A DNA stretch of 64,000 bases from Kapaibacterium sp038202665 (GTDB taxonomy: Bacteria; Bacteroidota; Ignavibacteria; Kapaibacteriales; Kapaibacteriaceae). The notes beneath the pieces were generated by a model. The model was given only the letters and a program-made list of their open reading frames with translations. It was not told the DNA's origin and made no database searches. Below, one piece after another: positions 24,474 to 33,936 of the stretch (its first letter is position 1; every line of letters starts with the position of its first letter). The position numbers were made by a program, and so were the translations under genes. The stretch lies in assembly GCA_038202665.1 (NCBI GenBank), contig JBBRES010000001.1, forward strand, positions 1 to 64,000. The letters run 5' to 3'.

Positions 24474-25462
24474 TGCAAATGCTAGACCTTGCGTTCGACG
24501 CCGTTGTCGAGCGGGGCAAACATCTTTCCTCGGTTCTTGCGGCACTGTTCGCGCAGATCAAACCAGATCAAGAAGAAGCCACGGCCATACGACATGAGCT
24601 GTACCATCGCATACGTGCGCTTGGCATGCCTTCGTTTTTGCGTGAACGTATTGAACAAGCCTACGGTCCATCCGTCGCCGAAGCCATCATCTCATCCAGC
24701 ATGGTCGATGCGCCCGTCTTCATACGTGCGAATACACTTCGTGCTAAAGTTTCGGACGTTCAACAAGCTCTCCCCGGCTCCATCCTTCGTACAGATTTTG
24801 GTTTTGAAGCTCTCGAGATTCCTGAGCCGTATGGACTCTTTCGCACCCAAGCCTATGTAGATGGTTGGTTCGAACAGCAAGACCTTGCATCGCAGCGCGT
24901 GTCTGAAACACTCCGCTTACAACCTGGAATGCGTGTTGTAGATGCCTGTGCCGGCGCCGGCGGCAAGTCGTTGCACATGGCCGCACTCATGAAGAATACC
25001 GGTCGCATCATTGCACTCGATGTGGCCGAAGACAAGCTCAATACGCTACGGAAGCGTGCTGCACATGCAGGCGTGTCGATCATCGATCCCCGACCAATCT
25101 ATTCCACCAAGATTATCAAACGCCTTGCCGATTCTGCAGACAGAGTCTTGCTGGACGTGCCATGCTCTGGAACTGGTGTTTTGCGTCGCAACCCCGACAT
25201 CATGATTCATACGAGCGAGACATCGCTTCTGGAGTTGCAAGACATTCAAGCCGACATTCTCCGGCGTAATGCGCGCAGTGCAAAACCTGGTGGCTTCGTG
25301 TGTTATGCAAACTGCAGTGTACTGCCCGAAGAAGGACGCTTGCAGATAGAACGATTCTTACAAGAAAGCGGCAGTGCCTTTACACTCTTGGAAGAGTGGC
25401 AGACATTGCCGCACGAGCTCGATTGCGATGGATTCTACGTTGCACTCATGCAACGGTCATGA
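24473..25462 (+). CDS. RsmB/RsmF-type rRNA (cytosine-5) methyltransferase
   Basis: A 329-residue NOL1/NOP2/Sun family enzyme. The SAM site is VVDACAGAGGKSLH; the catalytic motifs are DVPCSGTGVLRRNPD (motif IV) and YANCSVLPEEG (motif VI), each with the expected Cys. The N-terminal 100 residues are helical, as in RsmB relatives. It should methylate a cytosine of rRNA or tRNA in the cytoplasm; the exact target cannot be assigned. The ATG at 24473 overlaps the Rieske stop; the longer ORF start is inside the Rieske gene. Confidence 0.88.
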   Translation: MQMLDLAFDAVVERGKHLSSVLAALFAQIKPDQEEATAIRHELYHRIRALGMPSFLRERIEQAYGPSVAEAIISSSMVDAPVFIRANTLRAKVSDVQQALPGSILRTDFGFEALEIPEPYGLFRTQAYVDGWFEQQDLASQRVSETLRLQPGMRVVDACAGAGGKSLHMAALMKNTGRIIALDVAEDKLNTLRKRAAHAGVSIIDPRPIYSTKIIKRLADSADRVLLDVPCSGTGVLRRNPDIMIHTSETSLLELQDIQADILRRNARSAKPGGFVCYANCSVLPEEGRLQIERFLQESGSAFTLLEEWQTLPHELDCDGFYVALMQRS

Positions 25463-26170
25463 CACGAGATAGCGCATGAGTTTGCGTTTTGCAATAGGCA
25501 GGATCGTGGCTTCGAACGAAAAATCAAGGTCGGTATCACAAATGAACGTAGCAGGATTCGGCAACTCTTTGTTCACGGCCACGAGCTCCAACTTTACATC
25601 CTCTGGCGCACGCAGCACGACGTCTTCCGTCAATGTGTCAATCTCCACTGTTCGCATCGCGCGGTACTGTTCATCCTCTGCGGTAAACAACGACATTTCG
25701 TATCGCAACACATGGAACAACTGCGCACGGTGCTCGGGGATGAGCACGTATCCTTCGTCACGATACAGCGGCACAATTCCCACTTCCCCAATCTTCATGT
25801 GTTCATTCACAAAGTCGTACACGGCTGCCCCTTCCTCTCTCAAAACCCTCAACTGCGGAAGTGCCCATGTGATGAGTGCGAACATTTTTTCGATCGACTC
25901 GGAGTCGGCAGCCACCGTATCAAAGATCAAAGAATTCTTCTCGAGGTCTACTCCCTTGAGTATTCTTGGCGAATGTGTTCGGAACTGTTCACCGAGTCGG
26001 AGAATGGTTTCCAACATCGACGTCAGTTCCACCACGTCTGTAAAACCTGGATACAGTTTACTATGCCGAAGGTCCTGAGTGGCGGCATGGAGGGCGGCAA
26101 GGACACGATACTGACCCGCTTCTACGTCAGTACCAGCCTTGGTGAAGAGCTCAAGATCGAGATGTGTCAT
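25457..26170 (-). CDS. Conserved hypothetical protein
   Basis: A 237-residue acidic, soluble protein without signal peptide or membrane segments. It starts MTHLDLELFTKAGTDVEAGQYRVLAALH and ends with KRKLMRYLVS. A helical N-terminal half precedes a strand-rich C-terminal half. The ATG is preceded by GGAGG in the palindrome GGAGGCCTCC. It stands alone on the minus strand between the methyltransferase (6-bp 3' overlap) and the divergent T9SS gene. No family recognised. Confidence 0.7.
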   Translation of the reverse strand: MTHLDLELFTKAGTDVEAGQYRVLAALHAATQDLRHSKLYPGFTDVVELTSMLETILRLGEQFRTHSPRILKGVDLEKNSLIFDTVAADSESIEKMFALITWALPQLRVLREEGAAVYDFVNEHMKIGEVGIVPLYRDEGYVLIPEHRAQLFHVLRYEMSLFTAEDEQYRAMRTVEIDTLTEDVVLRAPEDVKLELVAVNKELPNPATFICDTDLDFSFEATILPIAKRKLMRYLVS

Positions 26171-26240
26171 GGAGGCCTCCGTTGAGTATCACGCTACAAT
26201 GATATAACAATTCTCCCCGCAACTTTGTTACATTTCGGAC

Positions 26241-28400
26241 ATGCACACACTGTACCTCTCTCTCTTCCTCGCCTTCTTCGTCGTCACAACGCACGCACAA
26301 CAATGGCAACTCGGTTCGCATTCAAATGGCATTACGTCAATCACGGCTGTGCCGAGCGCATCAACGTTTGTGACCATTGGAAACGATGGCGTCCTGCACG
26401 CTTGGAATCAGCAAACTGGCGCTCCTCTATCTACAATCGCACTGTCGCCAGAGTCAAGCATGATCGGCAGCTACTTTATGCCACTGCTTCATGCACGCAC
26501 AGACAGTGCCATGATCTACGTCGTTACGGCCCGGCGCATAAGCTGCGTGCAAGCAGATCTGAGTTCCGTGTTGTGGACGCTCGATCTTGAACAGGGCTCA
26601 TTGCAAGACCTTGGTCTTACGACGGTGATAACGGATAGTATGATCTATCAAGACCAGATCTCATCAACCGTGTTCATCAATCTTCATACCGGCCTGCGTA
26701 CTACAGCACCTGTTGGTGGACTCCCACAACCCGCCCTTGGAAGTTGTCTGCGCGTAGTGGCAGATAGCATCTTTCGCATTCGGTACGAAGACGGCGCTGT
26801 ACTCGATACGCTTGTGATGCCCAAGACGATCAAGGCCTTTGACGCCACACAAAGTGGCACACTCATGGCTGTGGCCACCGAAGAGAACACCTACATTGTT
26901 GCAGGCGATTCCTTGCATGCTATCGACAGCATCGGTGTTCCAAACTACTTTGGTGAGAGGATCTTGATCTCTCCTTCTGGCGGTCGCGTGGTAAATGCTC
27001 GCGGAATTCTTTGGAACCGATCGAAGAAGTCGAAGTATTCTTTCGACAACGACGACAATGCTCCGTCTTCAGATCTTCTTACGCATCTCGCGTGGTCCAA
27101 CAACGAGTCTATCGTGAGTGGCGTGGCGAAGCTTCCATGTTCAAACGGACTGGCCTGTAAGGGCGGATGGATGACTGTCTTCAACGCCAACAATGGCACC
27201 ATTCTTTTTCATCCGATAGGAACGGTTGGCACGTCGTTCGACGCTTCGATTACCGACGATGGCGCGCATGCCGTTCTTGCTTCGACTGGATTGGTGTCTC
27301 TGCGACATGTAGTAGACGGCCGAGTAGTGTTGAATCGATGGCCACTCGCCACTAAAATGTTAGGCGGTACTACCTCTCCGACTGCGCAGTATGGAATGTT
27401 CGTGCACTTCGACGAAGACACCGGTGGCATCGATCCGATACCGATGATGACACTTCTCGCACCTTCACCGTCGCAGGCCACGATTGCATTTACAGTGCCT
27501 GTTGCAGTGCCTGTCTCTCCGCTCTTTGTCACAGATCGCATGACCTTTACAACCAATACCACCTACGTTGTAGATGTCCTCAACGGTACTCTTCGCGTTG
27601 TGCATGTTGCAACAAGCGCTCAGTCCGACCTTTCTGTGCAGGCCCGTTCTGTGATTCGTTGTACGGGATCGGTTGTGGCCACGATGGTGGGTAGATCAAC
27701 GGTGAGCATGATCGACTGTGCTTCATTGCAGCAAGTTGGCGGATTTAATGTGTCAGACTCCGTTGAATCGATTGCAGCCGTTCGTGGTACTTCTTGGCTC
27801 GTTGCCTCAACCGCGTCGCAGCGTTTCGTTTACGACATGGGCACGAATACCATGCTGGATACCGTAGGCATTGGGGTCGACAATATCGGTCGCGCCTTAC
27901 GCACAAAGCACTTCATTGAAAAGACTGGCGTATTCGTTTCTACCCATGCACTCTCTGCATCATCGCACGAAATCATTGCAACACGATTGCGAGACGGGTT
28001 GATCATACGTCGTGGCGACACGGTGAACACCGACGTTGCAGACCTCTGTGTTTCGCCCAACGGATTTGCCGTCATCGTAGTTGCGTCGGACGGTCGCGTT
28101 ACAACTACACGAGGCTTCACTGGTATTGACACTATCGCTGTTGATACGACATCCACGTCGATCGCTGGTGAGCGACCCTTCGCCGAGGCGAACATCTCGA
28201 TTTCACAGAGTGTTCTTCATGTCACATCCGTGGATGACTCGATCGTACGAGTAGAGGTGGTAGACATACTCGGTCGCCTTCTCTACTCCGGCATGGCAGA
28301 CGAGCACACGGTAAACCTTGCCGCCTTCCCACACCAAGCTCTCTACGTGCGCGTCGTTGGACGCACCCAATCATGGACCCACTCGATCATCGCACCATAG
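26241..28400 (+). CDS. Secreted WD40/propeller-like protein with T9SS sorting domain
   Basis: A 719-residue protein with a Sec signal (cleavage after THAQ). Repeated strands such as SITAVPSASTFVTIGNDGVLHAWNQ are characteristic of WD40-like or quinoprotein-type beta-propellers; seven to ten weak repeats seem to fill residues 25-640. The end is a T9SS type A tail (VRVEVVDILGRLLYSG to ALYVRVVG). A TACATTTC element 4 nt before the ATG may be its promoter. The last 28 bp overlap the DCC-family gene. The ligand is unknown. Confidence 0.78.
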   Translation: MHTLYLSLFLAFFVVTTHAQQWQLGSHSNGITSITAVPSASTFVTIGNDGVLHAWNQQTGAPLSTIALSPESSMIGSYFMPLLHARTDSAMIYVVTARRISCVQADLSSVLWTLDLEQGSLQDLGLTTVITDSMIYQDQISSTVFINLHTGLRTTAPVGGLPQPALGSCLRVVADSIFRIRYEDGAVLDTLVMPKTIKAFDATQSGTLMAVATEENTYIVAGDSLHAIDSIGVPNYFGERILISPSGGRVVNARGILWNRSKKSKYSFDNDDNAPSSDLLTHLAWSNNESIVSGVAKLPCSNGLACKGGWMTVFNANNGTILFHPIGTVGTSFDASITDDGAHAVLASTGLVSLRHVVDGRVVLNRWPLATKMLGGTTSPTAQYGMFVHFDEDTGGIDPIPMMTLLAPSPSQATIAFTVPVAVPVSPLFVTDRMTFTTNTTYVVDVLNGTLRVVHVATSAQSDLSVQARSVIRCTGSVVATMVGRSTVSMIDCASLQQVGGFNVSDSVESIAAVRGTSWLVASTASQRFVYDMGTNTMLDTVGIGVDNIGRALRTKHFIEKTGVFVSTHALSASSHEIIATRLRDGLIIRRGDTVNTDVADLCVSPNGFAVIVVASDGRVTTTRGFTGIDTIAVDTTSTSIAGERPFAEANISISQSVLHVTSVDDSIVRVEVVDILGRLLYSGMADEHTVNLAAFPHQALYVRVVGRTQSWTHSIIAP

Positions 28401-28783
28401 TCATCTTCGACGGCATTTGCAGCTTGTGCAACGCCTCGGTAGACTTTCTCATCCGTACCGACAAAACCGCGTCGATACTGTTCGCATCGTTGCAAAGCAA
28501 TACGGCAAAGGCCATCCTTGCCGAGCATGGATATCATGATGTGCCGGATTCCATCATTGTGCTCGAAAAAGGTCAGTTACTGACCGAGAGTCAGGCCGTC
28601 CTGACCTTGCTGCCCTACCTAACCTTTCCCTGGCCCCTTTTGAGGGTGGCATGGGTGATTCCGCGCTTTGTGCGGGACCCCGTGTACCGCCTCATAGCCC
28701 GTAATCGCTATCGGTGGTTCGGGAAGAAGGCCTCCTGTAGGATCCCAACGCCCGAAGAGCGGTCGCGATTCCTCGCCGACTGA
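28373..28783 (+). CDS. DCC1-like thiol-disulfide oxidoreductase family (DUF393)
   Basis: A 136-residue protein with the defining DGxCxxC motif (FDGICSLCNASVDFLI, residues 12-27), a Ser-rich mid part (LTESQAVLTLLPYL) and the typical end VYRLIARNRYRWFGKK. Thioredoxin-like fold, probably cytoplasmic; it is expected to exchange disulfides or act in redox sensing. The start overlaps the 3' end of the propeller gene by 28 bp. A start a few codons later is possible but no other ATG precedes the motif. Confidence 0.85.
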   Translation: MDPLDHRTIVIFDGICSLCNASVDFLIRTDKTASILFASLQSNTAKAILAEHGYHDVPDSIIVLEKGQLLTESQAVLTLLPYLTFPWPLLRVAWVIPRFVRDPVYRLIARNRYRWFGKKASCRIPTPEERSRFLAD

Positions 28784-28819
28784 CCACGGTAAACCCTAGC
28801 ATTTATCCCCATTTCGTCC

Positions 28820-28827
28820 TATCTTTG
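28820..28827 (+). promoter_or_regulatory. rpoZ promoter -7 element TATCTTTG
   Basis: TATCTTTG matches TAnnTTTG exactly and lies 35 bp before the ATG at 28863, which has its own GGAG ribosome site. No -33 TTG is present at 19 bp. Confidence 0.5.
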
Positions 28828-28862
28828 TGGCCCTTTTGTCGGTTACCTCCACTTGGAGTCCT

Positions 28863-29174
28863 ATGAGTACATACATCGTCAATCCTGTTGAAGTTCGAGC
28901 AGATGAGTCCGCAAAAGGAAGCATCTACAAGTCTATCGTAGCGATGGGCATGCGCGCACGGCAGATCAACGACCAGATCAAGACGCAACTCACAGAGCGT
29001 ATGGCAGATGTTATCGTAGACACGGAAGAGACAGACACTCCGAACTACGATCAGATTGCGATCAGCCGCGAGTTCGATTCGATCCCGAAGCCAACCTTCC
29101 TTGCGATGCGCGAGAAGATGGATGGTAAGATCCACGTCAAAATGGGCGAAGTGCCCGTTCCAACGGTGGAATAA
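28863..29174 (+). CDS. rpoZ: RNA polymerase omega subunit-like protein
   Basis: A 103-residue protein whose segment SIYKSIVAMGMRARQINDQIK matches the helix that binds the beta' C-terminus in omega/Rpb6 proteins. The rest is a divergent Bacteroidota-type tail. It helps assembly of the beta' subunit. The neighbouring coaBC gene supports the call, since rpoZ and coaBC are adjacent in many bacteria. The ATG at 28863 follows GGAG; the longer ORF start at 28827 lies within the promoter. A hairpin follows 20 bp after the stop. Confidence 0.85.
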   Translation: MSTYIVNPVEVRADESAKGSIYKSIVAMGMRARQINDQIKTQLTERMADVIVDTEETDTPNYDQIAISREFDSIPKPTFLAMREKMDGKIHVKMGEVPVPTVE

Positions 29175-29194
29175 CTTTTCCAACGCAACTACAT

Positions 29195-29231
29195 CGAGCC
29201 ATCCGGTCTTTCCGCGATGGCTCGTCTTATT
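29195..29231 (+). terminator. Terminator hairpin between rpoZ and coaBC
   Basis: A perfect 9-bp stem CGAGCCATC / GATGGCTCG with a 12-nt loop is followed by TCTTATT. It ends 7 nt before the coaBC ATG at 29232. The alternative coaBC start at 29217 lies inside the right arm of the stem. Confidence 0.65.
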
Positions 29232-30473
29232 ATGAACGTACTTCTAGCCATCACCGGTAGTATTTCGGCATACAAGACGCCGTGGCTTGTGCGCGACCTC
29301 CGTCGCGCTGGTCACACGGTGCGCATTGTGATGACGGAATCCGCGACGCAGTTCGTAGCGCCATTGGCGCTTGAAAGTGTGTCGATGCAGCCCGTGATTG
29401 TGAATGCGTTCGACCCATCCATCCAAGATCGTGGGTCGTGGCATGTGCACCTCGCTCGGTGGGCCAACGTCATGTTGATCGCACCGTGCACTGCATCCAC
29501 ACTCGCCCGTCTTGCAAACGGTTTGTGCGACTCTGCTGTGATGACCGTGGCTTGCTCTCTTCCGGCATCAACACCACTGTTAGTGGCCCCGGCAATGGAC
29601 ACAGACATGTGGCATCACGCGTCTGTACAACGCAACATCAACCGTATTCAACAGGATGGCATCATCGTCATCGCACCCGAAGTAGGCGAGCTCGCGTCAG
29701 GGCTGCAAGGGGCAGGGCGATTGGCAGAGCTTGATACGATTGTGCAGACCGTTGCACGCTTTGAGACTGCAAGCACATCACGTCAACCACTACCGTCAAC
29801 AACCCAACCAACCGGCATCGCGGGCAAGCGCCTGGTGATCACGGCGGGCCCTACACACGAGGCCATCGACGACGTGCGCTACATTGCCAATCGCTCCACA
29901 GGAACCATGGGATTTGCTCTCGCAGAAGCTGCACGCGATCGTGGCGCCATCGTCACTTTGATTGCCGGACCTGTTTCTGTGTCAACTCCACTTGGTGTAG
30001 AACGCATCGATGTGACGAGTGCACAAGAGATGTTTGAACGCACCATGGAGCACGCGGACTACGACGTGGCAATCTGCGCCGCGGCCGTAGCCGACTATAC
30101 ACCAGTGGAGCGCGTTGTTGGAAAGATCAAGAAGGACCCGCTCGCATCAACATCGGAGTTGGTACTCTCTCTTCGGCAAACGCAAGACATTCTGGCAACG
30201 CTTGGCGAACGAAAACAACAACAGCAAATCCTCGTTGGCTTTGCGCTCGAGAGCACAGATCTGATCAACTATGCGATCTCAAAACTCGAGCGCAAGCACG
30301 CAGACATGATCGTTGCGAATCTCGCTGGCGGCGAGCGCAGTGGATTCGGAACGGCCGACAACACGATCACCCTCATCACACGAACAGCATCACCGGAGTC
30401 GTTTCCACCAATGTCCAAACATGCGTGCGCAAACATCATCCTTGATGCGATTGAACGACTACTTCCTTCTTAA
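29232..30473 (+). CDS. coaBC: Phosphopantothenoylcysteine decarboxylase / phosphopantothenate-cysteine ligase
   Basis: A 413-residue bifunctional enzyme. The CoaC half (1-190) has ITGSISAYK (FMN binding), WHVHLARWANVMLIAPCTAST (catalytic His) and APAMDTDMW; the LASGLQGAGRL loop lacks a Cys. The CoaB half begins at KRLVITAGPTHEAIDDVRYIAN and holds KIKK and VGFALES. It converts phosphopantothenate and cysteine to phosphopantetheine. The ATG at 29232 is chosen because the upstream in-frame ATG lies in the terminator stem. No Shine-Dalgarno sequence is visible. Confidence 0.95.
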   Translation: MNVLLAITGSISAYKTPWLVRDLRRAGHTVRIVMTESATQFVAPLALESVSMQPVIVNAFDPSIQDRGSWHVHLARWANVMLIAPCTASTLARLANGLCDSAVMTVACSLPASTPLLVAPAMDTDMWHHASVQRNINRIQQDGIIVIAPEVGELASGLQGAGRLAELDTIVQTVARFETASTSRQPLPSTTQPTGIAGKRLVITAGPTHEAIDDVRYIANRSTGTMGFALAEAARDRGAIVTLIAGPVSVSTPLGVERIDVTSAQEMFERTMEHADYDVAICAAAVADYTPVERVVGKIKKDPLASTSELVLSLRQTQDILATLGERKQQQQILVGFALESTDLINYAISKLERKHADMIVANLAGGERSGFGTADNTITLITRTASPESFPPMSKHACANIILDAIERLLPS

Positions 30474-30494
30474 GAATCTCATCGGCTTCTCTCT

Positions 30495-32468
30495 GTGATA
30501 ACTCTCACGAATATCTCCGTCGACCTTGGTAACCGCATGCTCTTTAGTGGCGTGTCGTTCCTTATGCAACGCGGAGAACGCATTGGTCTTGTTGGTCGCA
30601 ATGGCGCAGGCAAGAGTACGCTCCTTCACATCATTGCAGGTGAGCGGAAGCCGTCATCGGGCGAGATCGCAAAGCAAACAGGAGCCACTATAGGCTTCCT
30701 GTCGCAAGACCTCACACTTGACGTCACGTTTACACTTCGCGAGACTGCCATGCAGGCCTTCGACGAAGTACTCGCACTTCAAGACCGGATGGATGCCATG
30801 CATCACGAGATCATGACGCGTACGGACTATGAGACCGACGACTACATGACGCTTTTGCAGAATCAGCACGATGCACACGACCTCTTCGAACGCAAGGGCG
30901 GGTCTACGATGCATGCCGATATCGATCGGATTCTTACAGGCCTTGGCTTCATGCCGACCGAATTCGATAAGCCCCTTGCACAGTTTAGTGGTGGATGGCA
31001 GATGCGGGCGGAGTTAGCAAAGCTCTTGCTCCGTCAACCAGACTGCTTGCTACTTGATGAGCCAACGAATCACTTGGATATCGACTCCGTGCAGTGGCTC
31101 GAAGACTTTTTACGCAACTACGACGGCGCCGTTGTTCTTGTATCGCACGATCGAACATTCCTCGATACCATCACGAAGCGCACCATCGAGATCACGCGAA
31201 CGAAGATCTTCGACATCCCAGCTTCGTATTCGCTGTACGAAGAGATTCGCACAGAGCGCATGGAGCTACAGCGTGCGGCAGCCGCCAATCAACAACGAGA
31301 GCGCGATCGCATTCAGAAGTTCGTTGATAGGTTCCGCTATAAGGCATCGCTTGCAACACGCGTACAATCGCGTATCAAATCGTTGCAGCGACTCGAAGAC
31401 GTAGAGATAGACGACGAAGACACGTCATCACTTCGATTCTCCTTCCCGAGTGCCCCACGTAGCGGTCGTGTTGTTGTGGAATGCGTTGGCATCATTAAGA
31501 ACTATGGCGAGAAGAAGGTCCTGAAGAACGTGAGCTTCGTTCTAGAGCGCGGAGAGAAGATTGCCTTCCTTGGAAAGAACGGCGAAGGAAAGTCGACGAT
31601 GAGTAAGATCATCGGCGGACTTGAAACACTTACTGGCGGAGAACTGATTCTCGGTCATAACGTCTCCATCGGCTACTACGCACAGCATCAAGCAGAACTT
31701 CTTGGCGGACATAACACCGTACTGCAAGTCATGGAGAACGCGTCTCCTCCCGAGATGCGTCCACGCCTTCGCTCACTTCTCGGCGCCTTCCTCTTTAGCG
31801 GCGACGATGTAAACAAGAAAGTAGCCGTTCTCAGTGGTGGTGAGAAATCTCGCCTTGCACTTGCTCGCCTCCTTCTGCAACCCTACAACCTTCTCATTCT
31901 TGACGAGCCAACCAATCACTTGGACATGCTTGCCAAGGAAGTACTCAAGCAATCGCTCATGGATTACGACGGATCTATGATTGTGGTGAGTCACGACCGA
32001 GACTTCCTTGATTCCCTCACTACCAAGGTTGTGGAGTTCCGTCACGGAAAACTCCAAGAGTTCTTAGGCGATGTAGACGACTATCTCAGAGAGGTACGGG
32101 AGGGAAGAAGGGCGGAGATCAACGCAACGAGTGACGTGTCCTCAGAAAAGCAAGCAACGATCGTTGAAAAGAAGCCAGCACCAAGTGTCAAGCAACACGA
32201 GCCCATTGAAAAGAAGCCTCTCGTAGGCGATGCGAAGAACGAGGCAAAGAAACTTGCCAAGAGACTATCCGAGATCGAAGGCCTTGTGGATACGCACGAG
32301 AAGAAGATCGCAGAGCTTGATCTCGTTCTCGCCGATGGCGATCTTTACAAGGATGTACCGAAACAAAACGCTATTCTGGCAGAGCACGCAGAAACGAAGA
32401 ACAATCTTGACTCGTTGTTGACCGAGTGGACAACCATTACTGAACAACTTGAAGGCCTCCATCAATGA
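30495..32468 (+). CDS. ABC-F family ATPase (Uup/YheS-like)
   Basis: A 657-residue protein with two ABC domains: Walker A GRNGAGKST, signature FSGGWQMR and Walker B LLLDEPTNHLD in the first; GKNGEGKST, LSGGEKSR and LILDEPTNHLD in the second. The linker between them (about residues 240-310) is a charged coiled coil. A C-terminal coiled-coil extension (about 540-657) resembles Uup-type members. ABC-F proteins act on ribosomes and carry no membrane domain. GTG start at 30495; the stop overlaps the SIMPL gene by ATGA. Confidence 0.95.
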   Translation: MITLTNISVDLGNRMLFSGVSFLMQRGERIGLVGRNGAGKSTLLHIIAGERKPSSGEIAKQTGATIGFLSQDLTLDVTFTLRETAMQAFDEVLALQDRMDAMHHEIMTRTDYETDDYMTLLQNQHDAHDLFERKGGSTMHADIDRILTGLGFMPTEFDKPLAQFSGGWQMRAELAKLLLRQPDCLLLDEPTNHLDIDSVQWLEDFLRNYDGAVVLVSHDRTFLDTITKRTIEITRTKIFDIPASYSLYEEIRTERMELQRAAAANQQRERDRIQKFVDRFRYKASLATRVQSRIKSLQRLEDVEIDDEDTSSLRFSFPSAPRSGRVVVECVGIIKNYGEKKVLKNVSFVLERGEKIAFLGKNGEGKSTMSKIIGGLETLTGGELILGHNVSIGYYAQHQAELLGGHNTVLQVMENASPPEMRPRLRSLLGAFLFSGDDVNKKVAVLSGGEKSRLALARLLLQPYNLLILDEPTNHLDMLAKEVLKQSLMDYDGSMIVVSHDRDFLDSLTTKVVEFRHGKLQEFLGDVDDYLREVREGRRAEINATSDVSSEKQATIVEKKPAPSVKQHEPIEKKPLVGDAKNEAKKLAKRLSEIEGLVDTHEKKIAELDLVLADGDLYKDVPKQNAILAEHAETKNNLDSLLTEWTTITEQLEGLHQ

Positions 32469-33172
32469 ACATCATCGCAGTCGTAGCAATGCTTGTGCTC
32501 TTCGCATCACACACGCAGGCACAGAACTTTGACAACCGCCGCACAGTAAACGTCACCGGCGAAGCAGAGACGCGCGTGGTTCCAGACCGTGCATCTGTAA
32601 CCCTTGGAGTTGAAACTGAAGGGAAGATTGTGGCCGACGTCAAACGCGAGAACGACTCTAAAGTGCGAGCCATGCTTAAGTCTATCCAAGCGATTGGCAT
32701 CCAAGAGAAGGACATTCAAACAAGTCAGCTCTCCATTGAGCCACGCTACAACTACAAACAAGACGGCACCCGTGAGTTCCTCGGCTACGTAATGCGTAAC
32801 ACCATCTACGTCTGGATCAAAGACCTCACAAAAGTAGACGCTGTGATAGGAGCAAGTGTAAACCAGGGTTCCAATGTGCTGCAGAACATCGAGTTCAGTT
32901 TCAGCGAGACGAAACGCGTCGCCGATTCCCTACGAGTTGCGGCAGCGAAAGACGCAAAGGTCAAGGCAGAGGCTCTTGCCGGTGCTGTCAGCGCGCGCAT
33001 TGCCAGAGTGATCTCGATGAACGAGTCCGACTATCAACAGCCGCCTGCTCCCATGTGGGCTAAGGCGCGGGGCATGTCAGTCCGCGAAGATGAGGACGAG
33101 GGTGGACCAACAGTTTCTTCGGGTCAGCTCATTATTCGCTCTACTGTGAACGCCGTGTTCGAGTTGGAGTAA
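32465..33172 (+). CDS. SIMPL domain (DUF541) protein
   Basis: A 235-residue exported protein: signal peptide ending SHTQAQ, then the SIMPL fold with VNVTGEAETRVVPDRASVTLGVETEG at the mature start, the QTSQLSIEPRYNYKQDG segment and the GYVMRNTIYVWIKDL repeat strand. Family members are periplasmic or surface proteins of unclear role, some linked to stress protection. Four-bp overlap with the ABC-F gene and one-bp overlap with the GT2 gene suggest coupled translation. Confidence 0.88.
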   Translation: MNIIAVVAMLVLFASHTQAQNFDNRRTVNVTGEAETRVVPDRASVTLGVETEGKIVADVKRENDSKVRAMLKSIQAIGIQEKDIQTSQLSIEPRYNYKQDGTREFLGYVMRNTIYVWIKDLTKVDAVIGASVNQGSNVLQNIEFSFSETKRVADSLRVAAAKDAKVKAEALAGAVSARIARVISMNESDYQQPPAPMWAKARGMSVREDEDEGGPTVSSGQLIIRSTVNAVFELE

Positions 33173-33936
33173 TGCTCAACAACAAGAAGATCATCGTTGT
33201 CCTCCCTGCCTACAACGCCTCGAAGACGTTGGAGAAAACGTATCGCGAGATACCGTTCGATATCGTGGACGATGTGGTACTTGTTGATGATTATTCACGC
33301 GACAACACTGCGCATGTAGCACGCGAGCTTGGCATCACGCATGTTATCCGTCACGAACAGAACAAGGGCTATGGCGGCAATCAGAAGTCGTGCTATGCCA
33401 TGGCGCTAGCGCTTGGTGCAGACATTGTGATCATGCTCCATCCCGACTATCAATACACTCCGCTGTTGATTCCCTCGATTGCCTCGATCATTGCCAACGA
33501 TCTCTATCCGGTAGTCCTTGCATCTCGTATCCTTGGCAAGGGAGCACTACAAGGCGGCATGCCACTCTACAAGTACATTGCCAACAGAGCGCTCACCTTC
33601 ATTCAGAACCTTCTCGTCGGATACAAACTCAGTGAGTATCACACGGGCTACCGAGCGTTTTCACGTGAGGTGCTTGAGGGCATCTGCTTTGAGCGTAATT
33701 CTGACGACTTCGTTTTTGACAATCAGATGCTCTCGCAGATTATCTATGCGGGCTTTGATATCGGCGAAGTAACGTGTCCCACAAAGTATTTCGAAGAAGC
33801 ATCTTCTATCAACTTCCGTCGGAGCTCCATCTACGGCCTCGGCGTTCTTGTGACGAGCCTCAAACACTTCTTGCAGCGCATCGGCATTGGCCGGTTCGCA
33901 TTGTATGAACAACCAACTTCAAAGAGCAGACTATGA
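33172..33936 (+). CDS. Family 2 glycosyltransferase
   Basis: A 254-residue GT-A enzyme: IIVVLPAYNASKTLEKT at the start, VVLVDDYSRDNTA (first Asp pair), RHEQNKGYGGNQ, and MLHPDYQYTP in the DxD position. The acceptor region includes HTGYRAFSREVL. There is no transmembrane tail, unlike many dolichyl-phosphate-sugar synthases. It should transfer a sugar from a nucleotide donor to a lipid or polysaccharide at the inner face of the membrane. It overlaps both neighbours (TAATG and ATGA). Confidence 0.9.
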   Translation: MLNNKKIIVVLPAYNASKTLEKTYREIPFDIVDDVVLVDDYSRDNTAHVARELGITHVIRHEQNKGYGGNQKSCYAMALALGADIVIMLHPDYQYTPLLIPSIASIIANDLYPVVLASRILGKGALQGGMPLYKYIANRALTFIQNLLVGYKLSEYHTGYRAFSREVLEGICFERNSDDFVFDNQMLSQIIYAGFDIGEVTCPTKYFEEASSINFRRSSIYGLGVLVTSLKHFLQRIGIGRFALYEQPTSKSRL

